A DNA stretch of 64,000 nucleotides from Pseudoneurospora amorphoporcata. Taxonomy: Eukaryota > Ascomycota > Sordariomycetes > Sordariales > Sordariaceae. Position numbers and translations under genes: made by a program. The stretch covers positions 1 through 64,000 of the forward strand of contig MU859063.1 of assembly GCA_033297205.1 (NCBI GenBank), written 5' to 3'. Shown piece after piece: positions 9,530 to 21,876 of the stretch. Within the stretch, counting starts at the first letter, position 1, and each line of letters begins with the position of its first letter. The notes under the pieces were generated by a model. The model saw only the letters and a program-made list of their open reading frames with translations. It did no database searches and was not told the DNA's origin.

Positions 9530-11542
9530 ATGTCGACCTCGGCACGCATCACGTCGTGCCTCTACCGGCGGGCTGGTTCCGCCGCCACCACCTCGGTACA
9601 GACCACCCGCGGCCTGAGGACCCTCTCGACACCCACCCTCAACATCTCCCCCGCTTCGCGATCCACACGCAGACCCAACATCGCCCGTCAGTCTTACAAC
9701 CCCCTCCTAAGGACACGACAACAAGCCGCCCTCTCGACGACAAGCCAACGCCGTTTCGCTGACGTCGCCGACGAATCCTTCGACCCCAACAGCATCGAGC
9801 GCGAGAGCGATGAGGTCGACGTGTGCATCGTTGGTGGTGGTCCCGCCGGTCTCGCCGCTGCCATTCGCCTGAAGCAGCTGGCCAACGAGGCCGGCAACGA
9901 TGAGTTCCGTGTTCTGCTTCTCGAGAAGGCCGGCGAGATCGGCGCCCACACCCTCTCCGGTGCCGTTATCGAGCCCTCGGGCATCAAGGAGCTCATTCCC
10001 GACTGGCTCGACGAGGAGAACCCCAACCGCTTCACGGGCGCCACCCCCGCTGGCGGCGACACCATGCGCTTCCTGACCGAGAAGCGTGCCTTCTGGGTCC
10101 CCACCCCGCCGCAGATGCACAACAAGGGCAACTATATCGTTTCCCTGTCCGAGTTCACAAAGTGGTTGGGCGAGCGCGCCGAGGAGGTCGGCGTCGAGGT
10201 CTATCCCGGCTTCGCTGCTTCCGAGGTTCTCTACAAGCCCGATGGCTCCGTCAAGGGCGTCGCCACCAACGATCTCGGTATCAGCCGCAGCGGCAAGCCC
10301 ACGGACCGCTTCGAGCGCGGCATGGAGTTCCACGCCCGCGTTACTCTCTTCGGCGAGGGCTGCCACGGTTCCCTCTCCAAGCAGGTCATCAACAAGTTCG
10401 ACCTGCGCCGAGACAGCCAGCCGCAGACGTACGGTCTCGGTGTCAAGGAAGTCTGGGAGATCCAGCCCGAAAAGTTCAAAAAGGGCGAGATCTTCCACTC
10501 CATGGGCTACCCGCTGCCCGCCAACACCTACGGCGGCGCCTGGATGTACCACTTCGGCGATAACTTGGTGTCTATCGGTCTCGTTACCGCCCTCGACTAC
10601 CCCAACCCGTGGCTCTCCCCCTACGGCGAGTTCCAGAAGATGAAGCAGCACCCCTTCTACCGCCAGTACCTCGAAGGCGGCAAGTGCATCTCGTATGGTG
10701 CTCGCGCTCTGATCGAGGGTGGTTTCCAGTCCATCCCCAAGGTTGCCTTCCCCGGCGGCGCTTTGATCGGCGACTCGGCCGGCTTCGTCAACGTGCCCAA
10801 GGTCAAGGGCACCCACAACGCCATGAAGTCCGGCATGCTGGCCGCCAACGCCGCCTGGGACGCCCTGCAGGACACCAACGACTCCGGCTCCGTCTTTTTG
10901 TACTCATACGAGGACTCGCTGCGCAACAGCTCCATCTGGAAGGAGCTCAAGGAAGTCCGCAACATGCGTCCCTCGTTCCACTCGCCCCTCGGCCTCTACG
11001 GTGGCATCATGTACAGTGGCATCGACGCCTTCCTCCTCAAGGGCCGCGTGCCCTGGACGTTCAAGCACAAGGTGCGTGACCACGAGGCCACCAAGGCCGC
11101 CGACGAGTGCGAGAAGATCGAGTATCCCAAGCCTGACGGCAAGATCACCTTCGATATCTTGACGTCTGTCTCGCGCACGGGAACCAACCACGAGGAGGAC
11201 CAGCCGGTGCATCTCCAGGTTAAGGACTGGGATCAACACACCAAGGAGACGTATCCCAAGTTCAAGGGTGTCGAGAATCGGTTCTGCCCTGCTGGTGTGT
11301 ATGAGTATGTCGAGGACGCGAGCAAGGAGGAGGGTGTCAGGTTTCAGATCAATGCGCAAAAGTGAGTATTCCCCTTACCCCGTTTGTTCTCCAAGATGAT
11401 GAGGGATGAAATAGTTTGCTGACAGGAGGACACAAAAAACAGCTGCATCCACTGCAAGACCTGCGACATCAAGGCTCCTAACCAGGATATCAACTGGCAG
11501 GTGCCCCAGGGTGGTGAGGGTCCCAAGTACTACATGACATAA
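9530..11542 (+). CDS. CIR2: ETF:ubiquinone oxidoreductase, mitochondrial
   Basis: Two exons (9530-11361, 11443-11542) give 643 aa, the usual size for electron-transfer-flavoprotein dehydrogenase. The enzyme passes electrons from reduced ETF (fatty-acid and amino-acid oxidation) to ubiquinone at the matrix face of the inner membrane. The first ~80 residues are Arg/Ser/Thr-rich with almost no acids, a mitochondrial presequence. An FAD dinucleotide fold follows (IVGGGPAGLAAAIRL, ~100-114). The C-terminal 4Fe-4S ligands are Cys586 (RFCPAG) and Cys612, Cys615 and Cys618 (NCIHCKTCD). The last three are encoded only after the intron, whose removal joins AA|C to make the Asn before the first of them; this fixes the splice. 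Without splicing the protein ends at TGA 11363 and lacks three cluster ligands. Identification is very secure. Confidence 0.97.
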
Positions 11543-14500
11543 ACAACGATCCCTTTTCCATCAACGGGTTCTCGGTTATGTATTCGTTTCTTGGGTTGGT
11601 CCCTCATACACGTACTTTGGATAGAATGTTTCGCTGGTAGTCTGGGCAATGAGGTTTTGGCATAGATAAAAATGGTGATGACGGAGGAGGCGTTGTCTAT
11701 TTAACATTGACTGTGTATATGGTTTCCATTCTGCTTGGCTTCCTTGGTGTTTGTTTGTAACTGCACCGTATGGATCGGGTTCTGTATTTATATCCATTTG
11801 ACTACTTTCACTGGTTTGCTCCAACCTCCCGTCTCCTACAAGTAAACATGTCGTGATTTATTTAGTACGGGTGACGAAGATGGAGGTCGGTATGCACTGT
11901 CACTTGATTGTTTCCTCGTGGCCTTTCAACCAAGCACCTAGTCTAGCTGATGAATGGAATGGAAGTTAACCATTAGACCTAGTTGTCGGTCGTGACTCCA
12001 ATTGTTTCCCCTTCCCGGATTTTAGTCGACCATTCCACTTACCGTTCTCGTAATGGTCGTGCCAGGCAGTCATCACGGCGGCAACGTGATAATAAGAAGT
12101 CACCTAGCAACGAACGGAAATATCTTGTGGTAGATGTATGATCTGGAATCGACTCAATCGGCTTGTTGATTTCCGTTTCCATGTTGGTCACCTACACAAG
12201 TAAGTACCCCCTCAACTCCTGATTTTGGTCTCGTTGCTCGTCTTCCATGTTTCCCATTTTGTTTCCCTTTGCATTCTTCTTTTTTCTTTTCTTCTCTTTT
12301 CTTTCTTTTTGTCTTCGATGAAGATCAAGCATCGTCCTGGGTCATGATTCGGAATATCTGAATGTTTGTAAGCACGTGCAACCAAACCAATTGATGTTCC
12401 CATGTCAAAATACACTACCTCTCGCTACAGCCAACGTCGAGGGATGTTCACTAGATATGGTTTACTGGGTTATCCACCCATCCCGAAGTTTTTCTTCTTC
12501 TTTTCTTTGCCAGAGTCGATACCTGGGAGGTCGAAAGAAGTTCAAGGTCTCCCACATCCAAGTTCAGCCGGCAGGTGATGTACGAGTACGACACCTCGAG
12601 AGTCTAGTCTAGACATCTAATGTCTCAATCGAGACATACACTACATCAACAAGATAAGGTACCCTCAATTCGCACCCAACAGTCCATCCATCGCAACCGC
12701 GTTCACAGGTCGTCGTAGCACGTTACCCATCTATTGTTATAGAACCCCAAGCCATCAACCCTCCAAAGTGGGGGCAGGTAACCCGAGGACGTATGTAAAT
12801 ACCCAGATACCTACCTATACTCTTTAGGTAACTTGACAGACGGATCGGTAACCGCAACCACTCAAATAATTGAATTAATATAGAGAGGTAGAGGTAGCGG
12901 TACCTCTACACACAATACACGCAGCCAAGATAACTACCGCCTACACGACCTTTCTATCCTTCGGGCCCTCCCGAGTGGTAGGTACTGACACATGATGATT
13001 GGAAGCGGAGGAAGACTCCGTGAGAGGAATGCCAAGCCTTTTGAGTGCCCAAGATCCCAAGATCGTGGTACTTGTACCGTTCGTTGTGCTTGCGGCGAGT
13101 AGGTATTCTAGGAAGGCAAGATGTACTCATGGACTTCAGATACACGAATGAGTCTATGGTGAACTAGTTTCAGATTATCATCGGCAATCTGAACAGCGAG
13201 AGCCGTCGTAGGTGCTTCGATAACGTTAGTTGCGGGGCTTGGGCGCGATTCAGTCTAGGTATTTCGTAGGCCATTTCAGGCGGTTTTAAAAGACGAGTTT
13301 GCGGGAGGGTTCTTCTTTCGTCCTTCGCACGTGTGTACCTTTTGTAGTTTCTGAAGAGATGAAGAGACGGTGTGGTGTCAGGTGAACAGACAGATGAAAG
13401 GATATGTGAAGAGAGAGGTGGACAGACGGCGAAGAAGGAGATATTGTGGTGAAAGATGAAATAGGGGACATGAGAAGCGAGCAAACCCGGGCTGGAGAAA
13501 GTCAGATATGGTCCGTGAGTTGAGATCAGATCTTTATAAAAAAGTCACTCGGCAGTTCCTCTTTGGGTCTTCCGGCCTCTGGCTCCTGGCTTCCGCTCGC
13601 TCTGAAAACAACATCGTCTGCATCGCTTCCTTTTGACTCAAAAGAACGGTCAGGAGGCTCATCAGGTGAGAAGCATATGAGCGTTTTAAAAAGGGCACGA
13701 TGCTCTCTACCATCAACGCCCAGTCATGATCATGACGATCGAGTGTCCATACCAATATCCGCTCTCCCGCACGAACCGCTCGATCGGATAACCAAGCAGT
13801 CCACGTGCACACATGGTTCGTTGTTACCAAAGAAAACCTCGCCAACACCTTATCTTGACGACGACCTTCGTTCTTTTGACTCAAAGCCATGTCGCCGCGC
13901 TGCGCGGCTCTTGACGGTCCAGAACCACCGGTCCTCACCAGCGGGAACACACTCTTGTGAACGTGTCAAATTGCAAGGACCCCCAGGAAGCGATGTCGCG
14001 CTATTTTAGCTCACAGTCCAGCTGTCATCGCGTCGTTTTCGTTTGTAGCACCGGCATCGGTACCCAGTGCCAGATCACGAGGTAAGAAAGATGAGCATCA
14101 CTACCTAATAAAAGAGTCGCAGCAAGTTGGATACGTCATCGAGTCGAATCAGGGGTATTTGGACGCGCTCATCCGCGTCTTTCCAAGATGGCGGTGAAAG
14201 AGCACAGATGTGCGGTTGGCAGTTCAGCCAGGGTTTGCAAACTCGACCACAACTGTCAAATATCTGACCAATCGACTTGCGGTCGCACCGGCGGGGACCC
14301 GACAGCACTCGCAGCTTGGTTTTCGTTTCTTGCACTGTTGACGCGCTTTTGGTAGGTGGTGACCGTGAGTGGTGGGTGTGAGCGGGGTGAAGGAATGAAA
14401 GACTCCACACATTCTACCGCTTTCTGTTTCTTTCTCACTTTTGCTTTTTGGACACAGTTGCAACAACAACCTCCACCAAACCAACACGAACTAGAACAAG

Positions 14501-16980
14501 GCCAAGATGTTGCTAGTGCATGAAACTTGGACGTTCTATCACGGCCAGACTCTGTTCAAAAGAGCGATCATCGCGTAAAATCGCCAGTGGTAAGTACCAA
14601 ATATTACGACTTTGCAATCAAAGGCTCCGCCGCAACTCTGCCGTCGGCCTCTGCGACATCATTGGCTGACCACTTGTGTTCAATGAATACGACAGTTTAT
14701 GCAACCCTCCGGCTGATTCTTATGCAACCATCTCGCATGTGAACTGGGCGCGGTCGCTTTTTTGTGCACTTTCTTGTGATTGCTTGCAGCACCACTTTTT
14801 GCACAAGCTTGTCATTCTTCCCACCTTTCTCTTCTTTTTTTCCGCTTACGTTTGCAACCAACACGCACATCACCACAAACGGTCGGGAGAAAAGGGATTG
14901 CATGTGCAACAGGTTTTTGTGCAAGCCGTTTGCAACAAACAGCCACAAGTTTCTCAACACGACACGACTGAACTTCGGTGTCCGTGGTACCCGACATCCG
15001 AGGCAAATACGGGCATGGGGTGACCTGGGAGTCGCAAAGGGGAGAGAAAAAGCCGAATGAAAAATTTGCGAGTTTCGGCCAGAAAACGAGTTTCTTTTTT
15101 TCCTCCCGAGTTTCCCTGAAAATCGCTGGGACCGGGCACACGTTATGAGTCATAAACGAGGCTCGTGGTCTGAAAACGCAATCTGACAGGGATATGAGGT
15201 TGGGGGGACACTGTCCACGGCAACCAGCCAATCCGGATCCGCCAATCCTACGACAGGTACCGGTACAAGGCTCGACACGGCATCCGACAGGATTCGCAGC
15301 CTGATAAAACCATGTCAAAGCGGGCAAAAGGGAGGACGCGCTTACCTTTGGTGACGCCTACGAAGCTCGCTTTGTATCGCTTCTGTTTTGCCCGTGATGA
15401 TCCCGTCCCTCCTGGCTCTGAGCCCCGTTGCTAAGATCAGGCTTTCGTTGTGTCGTGCTGAACGTGAACGCGTGCAAATGCATCCCGCATCCTTCTCATT
15501 CCATCCATGACGAGATGTTTGCTCCGCGAACCGTGTCTGATTGCTTATGTCGCTGCACCGCTTTTTTGCGTCCATTTGAGATGTGTTGATAACATGTCCT
15601 GCGAGTCAGTCTTTTTCCTCCATGTGCCTGCGCAGGGAACCTGGAACTGCGAATGCTGTTTTATGTCGGTGGTTTTGTGGCTCGTGATTTCAGGGATGTG
15701 TCGGGAATTGACCAAGCCAAAACTCGGGGCCCGAAGCAGGAAAGCGACCGGGTTTCGCAGTCATCCACTAAAAACAGGCGGAGTGTGCTGAAGTCCTGGC
15801 AGTGTCGGGTGTATTGCATGCGAAGTTGCAAGCGCCATGTAGGAGTTGCGGTGACCAAACGTCGAGAAGTCATTCAGCTGGATTGCGATGCAGCAGTTGC
15901 CGTTGGTTAGACGAAGTCCACTGGAAGTAGTCGCCCTGAGAACCGGATTCAAGAGCCGAACAAGGGAGGCGTCGACTGCTGCCGAAGAAGCGGGAAGTGA
16001 AAGCCCAGTTGGTCCAGTTCTGTTTGCGCCGATGTCGATGCTATGAATCGATGGGCGGGAGATCGATGTGTGCTGAGCCAGTGGGTTTGGGTTGGTAATC
16101 ACCAAGCGAAGCAAGCCCAGCCTAGAGGTAAGTGAGCGACCGCCAATGCGTCGCTTCCTCTCGCTGCTTGTCGAAACAGAATCGCCGGATGGAAAGACCG
16201 CCCACCACAGGCCCGCGCAACCCCCAAGAGCACCGAGGAAGTGGCGACGCAAACTACCAGACACAACACAAGGAAGTGTCGACTGTGCACCAGAAGTCGG
16301 ATGGATGGATGGATGACGAAAAGCCAAATGAACCGACTTGGATGATGATTGAACGAATGTCCATGATATAGTAGCCGGGAAAGACAGGAGACGATGGAAT
16401 TGATTGATGAAGATGAAGGACAATTCAAGTCACGATGCATCCAAGCACCCAAAACCCAAGCCGAATGGAAGAGTAGCAGAAAGGAGAAAGAGTCGTTTCT
16501 TGTCGAGTTCCAAAAGAAAAGGGAGAAGGAATAAAACGGTTTCAAAAGGTTGTTGCTGTAACGAAGAGTGTGTGGCGAGGGTTTACATTCCCAGATACGA
16601 CCTGCTTGGAAACCGCCAGTGCCGATGCTCGGCTTGGCAACAATGACATGGTGGGGATTGGTTGAGGAGGGTGAAGCATGAGAAAGGACGCTCTCCCATG
16701 GACGCCGAACAGGGAGTGGCAGGCAGGAGCAAGGAGAGGGCATGGGTCAGACAGAAGTACCGGTACATCGAGGAAACCTGCATGTCTAGGTGGCTCAGGA
16801 GGCCGGCGGACGGGGTGAGGGAGGGTGAGCGAGCTGGCAAAAGAGATAAAAAGGGCCAATAAGGGCCGCTGATTGGCCGCATGCGGCCCACAGTGCGGCG
16901 CCCCAAAAGACAAAGACAAGGGGACCCGCCGCCACAAGATTAGCGTGGGTGCCTTAGGCGACATAGCGCAGACTGGGCAG
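11543..16980. other. 5.4-kb gene-free stretch
   Basis: I see no gene, RNA gene or mobile element here. Open frames of 100-220 codons occur (for example 13170-13484, 15761-16423 and 16099-16743, all minus) but they lack recognisable domains, have no splice continuation, and overlap one another in different frames. The sequence is rich in short CT/GA tracts. It could contain non-coding transcripts or distal promoter elements of the TBP gene. Confidence 0.4.
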
Positions 16981-18305
16981 AAAATTATAAGTAGCGGGCG
17001 CTCCCTCCAACCCATTGTTTCGAGAGTCTCGCGCGGAAGTCCCGACCGGCCCTACGTATCCGATACCTGCGTTCGGCCTCAGTTTTTTTTCATTTTCCCC
17101 ACCACCACAACCACCACACCCCTCACCTCCAATCCACTTCCGTCCAGAGAAGAAGCTCGGCCCCGTCCGTCACGCATCACACGCATCGTCGTCGTCGCTG
17201 TCAACGGGTATCCAGAAAGAAGAAGATCCAACGAACCACAACCAGCACAGCATCTCATCACTGCTGTCGTGCGTTCAACGTTTTACTCTCAAATTATCTC
17301 TCTCTCTCTACCATCCGCCGTCACCGTCACTGCGTTGTGTGGGCGCATCTCTCTCTTTTAGGTTAAGGGGTTAATCACAATCAGTCGGCCGTCAGACAGG
17401 AGATCCGATCCTCTTTCCGGACAAAGGAACACAGCTTCACGTCGCCCTTTGCCTGCAAAAGAATCCGACCTCCTCCGTCCGTCGTCGACCTACTTCGTTT
17501 TAGGCGTCGAGGATAATAGAAGATTCAGTTCGTTGCACAGGCCACGGTGCAATCGCTTTACCATCTCATCATCATCTTGCCTTAGCTATCCCGGTTACGG
17601 TCATCAATTGCCGTGAGCTGTTGAGTGTGTTCGTCCCGACGTAACAAGAGGAAGACATCAGTCACTTCGACACCCGTCTACTACCGCCTACCGTCAGGTC
17701 GTCAACGCATCACCGTCGAGCTACCGCGATACATATCCAGTCCTCTTGACGCATCGTCGATTGAAAGATCTCGAAAGCGTCCCACACGAGTGTTTGCTAG
17801 GAAAGGAACAGAAGTGTTGGGGGAGACATTAACTTGTTCATCTCCCGCATTTGGTAAGCTCTCCTCAGCCCTCGCTCTCCCCGCCCGTCCCGTCCTTTGC
17901 GTTCCACACTTTGCCTTTTGCACTGCGTTGAGTTGAGGTTCAAGCGAGCCTTGGCAACCATTTCATCCCATTGCCCATTTGGCGGTGAATAGGGTGGCAA
18001 CGCCATTCACTGCCTTCAATAGCATTCACCACGGTTGCCCACCAGCCGGTGACAAACGGACCCCTCGAGCCCCGCCCACATATAAAATAACCATTTCTCG
18101 TGCCCTTGCAATTCTTTCCCCCGAACACAAACTTGCATTTGGCTATTCCACTCGATCAGTCTCCGCACACCCGCGCAATCTTGCACTGCACTTTCGCTCA
18201 TTTACCAACTTCTTTTTTTTCGTAATTCTAATACAGCGCTGGTCGCAGATCTGTTCAAGAACGCAGAATCCCAAATCTCAGACTCGCGCTCAGATTTGAT
18301 TCAAG
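16981..18305 (+). promoter_or_regulatory. Probable promoter and long 5' leader of the TBP gene
   Basis: Pyrimidine-rich tracts from 17085 resemble transcription start regions of highly expressed fungal genes. A TATA-like word lies near 16983 and a canonical TATAAAATA lies at 18081-18089, 225 bases before the ATG. A large 5' UTR intron is also possible (donor GTAAGC near 17853, acceptor ATACAG near 18235), which would place the second TATA inside an intron. Which start is used cannot be decided from sequence. Confidence 0.35.
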
Positions 18306-19275
18306 ATGGAGGCTATTCAAACCCATCCGTCCAACGCCGCTCAGGCGAAGGCTTTCACTGCGCCCGGCTCCCTGTCCTTCCCCGGTGCGGCTGGCGAGCT
18401 CACACCTCCCACGTCCATCGCGAATAGCGACAAGGGCGCCGCGGTTAATGGAGCCGCCGGTGCGCAGGCCGCCAACGGCAATGGGGTGACACCCGCAACC
18501 CCCGCGGCTACGCCCGCAGCGAACCAGGGTCCCACCAGTGGCATGACCCCTACTCTACAGTAGGAAGACCTATTCAATGCCCTTTTTTTCCAATGGGCTG
18601 TGGGCTGACCCAAACAGGAACATCGTCGCGACGGTTAACCTCGATTGCCGTCTTGATCTCAAGACGATTGCCCTGCATGCGAGAAACGCCGAGGTACGTG
18701 ATGGGTTGGATTGCGGGGTCCCTTGAATATTTGTCTGTCTGGCCACGGTTGTCTAACAGCCGCAAACAGTATAACCCCAAGCGTTTTGCTGCGGTTATCA
18801 TGCGTATCCGCGAGCCCAAGACCACTGCCCTGATCTTCGCGTCCGGCAAGATGGTCGTCACCGGTGCCAAGTCCGAAGATGACTCGAAGCTTGCGTCGCG
18901 CAAGTACGCTCGTATCATCCAGAAGCTCGGTTTCAACGCCAAGTTCACGGACTTCAAGATCCAGAACATTGTCGGTTCTTGCGACATCAAGTTCCCCATC
19001 CGTCTCGAGGGTCTTGCTTCCAAGCATCATAATTTCAGCTCTTACGAGCCCGAGTTGTTCCCTGGTCTCATCTACCGCATGATTAAGCCCAAGATTGTGC
19101 TCTTGATCTTCGTCAGCGGTAAGATCGTCCTTACCGGCGCGAAAGTGCGTGAGGAGATCTACCAGGCCTTTGAAATGATCTACCCTGTGCTGCAAGGTTC
19201 GTTCTCACATATCTCTGACTTCGCGTTGTGTTCACTGTCACTAACTGCTGTTCTCTAGATTTCCGCAAGGTCTAA
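18306..19275 (+). CDS. spt15: TATA-binding protein (TBP)
   Basis: Four exons (18306-18559, 18618-18693, 18770-19196, 19259-19275) encode 257 aa. The first ~85 residues are a variable, Ala/Pro/Gly/Thr-rich arm. The rest is the two-fold pseudo-symmetric saddle core, starting NIVATVNLDCRLDLKTIALH, with both direct repeats (FAAVIMRIREPKTTALIF and the second-half IYRMIKPKIVLLIF). It ends at the typical YPVLQDFRKV. TBP binds the TATA minor groove and nucleates TFIID, SL1/CF and TFIIIB for all three nuclear RNA polymerases. The last exon is only 17 bases (DFRKV plus stop); its splice is fixed by the conserved C-terminus. Three introns interrupt the gene, two of them within the first 40 codons of the core. 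Convergent with the amine oxidase gene downstream. Confidence 0.97.
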
Positions 19276-20361
19276 AAGACTTTTTTTCGAAGTTTGCGCT
19301 TGGTGATCATTGCCATGGTGCCGCGTGCAGCAGCAAAAACACCTCCAACCCTCACAAAACATGTCGACAACTGTATTATACCCACACAAAAAACACACAC
19401 ATCATGATTTCACGACGAACTTCACCCGTACCCATCAAAAACCCGAAAATCACTTTTCTTGCGACTCACGGCTTGCGTCTGTTACGACACCATCAAACGG
19501 AGCATGACGCTCGAGTCGACAGGGAAAAAACCATTGTATCAATGTCCTGTTCATTTTGCGGTTTACGTCATCACTTTATTTTTCACACAGCAGCATTGCA
19601 GCGGCGTTCAGGTTCGACAAAGAAGGACAGAAAGAGCGGTATTCTTGCTACGTTATTTTAAGCCGAGGCGGGTCATTCCCGCTCTCGGCGATTCTTACAA
19701 CAGCCATAGAGCAGGTCGCGCATTGGGGGGAAGAAAGAAGAGGAGAGTGGTCAACAGCAATGGTTGACTGACAACACACCGCGTAGGTGGTTGTCGCGGC
19801 AATGTTGCGCAGGTCGATTGCCGTTCACACCTTTCTTTTATTACAACCACAACTCACATACCCACTTCTAATGGCGGATGGGGACCCAACCTGGGGGAAG
19901 AAGGAAGGAAGGGGCCATTGCGAATGGAGAGGCAGGTTGGCTTTCTGCGGGTTGACGTCTGAGAGTTGGTCATCTCAAGGAAAAACACAAAACAACCACT
20001 AGCGACATCCGAGATCGTATCTGCATGACAAAAAAAGGTCAACCAACATGGATTCAAGGGGTCGTAGTAGGAACAAAAACTCTGGCGGGGTGGGAGTTTA
20101 TTCTCACTTTGCACGTAACCATTATCCCGCCTAATAGGGAGAGGTTCAGCTTTGCTTGGCATGTTATGACGGCGCACACGTTATGTTGCGTTTGTTTTGT
20201 CTCGTGGGTTAACATATCGATCCACTGCAATGCCAACATTTATTCAACGTTTTGTTCACATGCAAATTCTTGGTGTCTTTTGTCGTGATATAGTGTGATG
20301 CTTACCTGAATGTGAACATATTTTTCGTCTCTCCTTGCCCCCCGGAGTTGCTGATCCCCTC
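19276..20361. other. Convergent intergenic region (TBP / amine oxidase 3' ends)
   Basis: No gene seen. It should hold the 3' UTRs and polyadenylation signals of the two convergent genes. Short open frames lack any recognisable content. Confidence 0.4.
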
Positions 20362-21876
20362 CTAGTTCATAGCCTTCCCCAACTCCGTAGACAAGATCAA
20401 CCCAGGTATCCCGCCGCGGCTGCCATCCTCCGTAATGACGGCCTTGATGGCAGCATCGCCAGGGGGATACCTCCAGTTCCACTTGCCCACGAACTCAGGC
20501 GGACATCGACCGGCAATGACATCGGCAATCTTCTCACCAATGACTGGCAAGAACTTAAAGGCATGTCCGCTGTCGCCCGTGGCCACGAACAGGCCCTTGT
20601 ATTCGGGGTGGTAGTCGATGATGAAGTCCGCCGTCGGAGTATCAGAGTACCAGCAGATACGAGTCTTTCTGAACGGTCGGTCGCGGAGCGAGGGGAGGGG
20701 GACCATCTGGTGCAAAGCGCGGCGGAGGTCTTCGGCGCCTTCGGCGGGGACTTGGAGTGTGGGGTCGGAGAGGGTCGTCAAAGGGAGGGAGACGGCCGCT
20801 GCCAGGGCAGTAACGGAGGAACCGAGAGGAGACGTGGACAAGGTCGTGGGGTTCAAGTACCCGTAGGCATGTCGAGCGATCTTGAGGACGCCGTCCTTGG
20901 GTGGAATGATGAAGAGGCCTGAGGAAAGGTTGAGGATGACAGGCATATGAGCCAGCTGAGCCTCTTCCTCGGGCGTGAGGTCGATGTAGCCAAGTACTTG
21001 GCCGGTGGCGATGGCTTGTCCTGTCAGGTCAACGAGACGACCGGTCCATGCGCCGGCAGAGACCATGACGAGGTCGGCGGAGAGGACGCGGCCGTCTGAG
21101 AGCCGGGCGCCGGTGACGGTGTTGCCGGAGACTTCCAGGTTGGCCACCTCCCCGGCGACGAAGTTGATGCGGCCCTCGGCTCTGACACGCTTGTAGAGCC
21201 AGGCCATGGAGGCGCCGGCGTTGGCCCATCCGGAGAGACCATTGATGTAGCCCCAGGAGCCGGAGGAACCACCAGTGCCCAAGGCTGCCTTGATGGCGTC
21301 GGTGTTGGGGCACTCCTTGATCCTGGCGGCAAGCTCAGGGTCGCTGGAGGCGATAGAGAGGACGTTGGCCCAACTGAAACGGGCGTAGTCCATGCCTGTG
21401 AGCTTGGACTTGTCGATGACGGTGGTGCCAGTCACCACGGGAGTTCCCGGTGGAGGAGCTGGTCCGTCGGCGACAAGCAGCAGGCCACTCTCGGAGTAGC
21501 GTCCTTCTGACCCAAGGTCATCAGGGTGGGTTTGTTGGCGCCATTGAAGCTGGGCTTCGGCGGCTAGGGCAGCGTAGGCAGCATCAGGGTAATCGGCTCT
21601 GATGATGCGGCTGGTGTCGACACTGGCAGCGTCGGGAGCGGGGAAAACGTCTGGATTGGACGGGTCGGCCCTGTCTATGACGGTGATGGTGGTGTTGGCG
21701 AAGTCATGACGACGAGAGAGGGCATAGGCGGTGGTCAAGCCAAAGACGCCAGAGCCGATGATAAGAATGGAAGAAGGAGGAGAAAGACGAGAGGAGGACG
21801 ACGACTGCTGGGGTGGCAGTGGTGGTTGTTGCGAGAGGGGAGGAAGAGAAGAGGAGAGAGCTGAGGGAGACGCCAT
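20362..21876 (-). CDS. FAD-dependent amine oxidase, MSOX family (fructosyl-amino-acid/saccharopine oxidase-like)
   Basis: A single exon encodes 504 aa from the first ATG in frame (21876; the frame upstream opens only through a TTG). After a Ser/Pro/Gln-rich 36-residue arm comes the Rossmann FAD motif IIGSGVFGLTTAYALSRR (GxGxxG at 41-46), then the family signature ASVDTSRIIRADYPD. Near the C-terminus lie RICWYSDTPTADFIIDYHP, whose Cys408 aligns in position with the covalent FAD-linking Cys of monomeric sarcosine oxidase, and VATGDSGHAFKFLPVIG. Family members oxidise secondary amines such as fructosyl amino acids, L-pipecolate or saccharopine, releasing H2O2; the substrate cannot be chosen from sequence. 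The C-terminus (GKAMN) is not a peroxisomal SKL-type signal, though many relatives have one. Confidence 0.85.
   Translation of the reverse strand: MASPSALSSSLPPLSQQPPLPPQQSSSSSRLSPPSSILIIGSGVFGLTTAYALSRRHDFANTTITVIDRADPSNPDVFPAPDAASVDTSRIIRADYPDAAYAALAAEAQLQWRQQTHPDDLGSEGRYSESGLLLVADGPAPPPGTPVVTGTTVIDKSKLTGMDYARFSWANVLSIASSDPELAARIKECPNTDAIKAALGTGGSSGSWGYINGLSGWANAGASMAWLYKRVRAEGRINFVAGEVANLEVSGNTVTGARLSDGRVLSADLVMVSAGAWTGRLVDLTGQAIATGQVLGYIDLTPEEEAQLAHMPVILNLSSGLFIIPPKDGVLKIARHAYGYLNPTTLSTSPLGSSVTALAAAVSLPLTTLSDPTLQVPAEGAEDLRRALHQMVPLPSLRDRPFRKTRICWYSDTPTADFIIDYHPEYKGLFVATGDSGHAFKFLPVIGEKIADVIAGRCPPEFVGKWNWRYPPGDAAIKAVITEDGSRGGIPGLILSTELGKAMN

Noticed and set aside
13534..13950. 138-codon minus-strand frame
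   Set aside because: No domain, and an equally long plus-strand frame (13563-14009) overlaps it; neither is supported.
15761..16743. Two overlapping minus-strand open frames of 220 and 214 codons
   Set aside because: They lie in different frames, lack recognisable motifs and have no splice partners; likely chance open frames in CT/GA-rich sequence.
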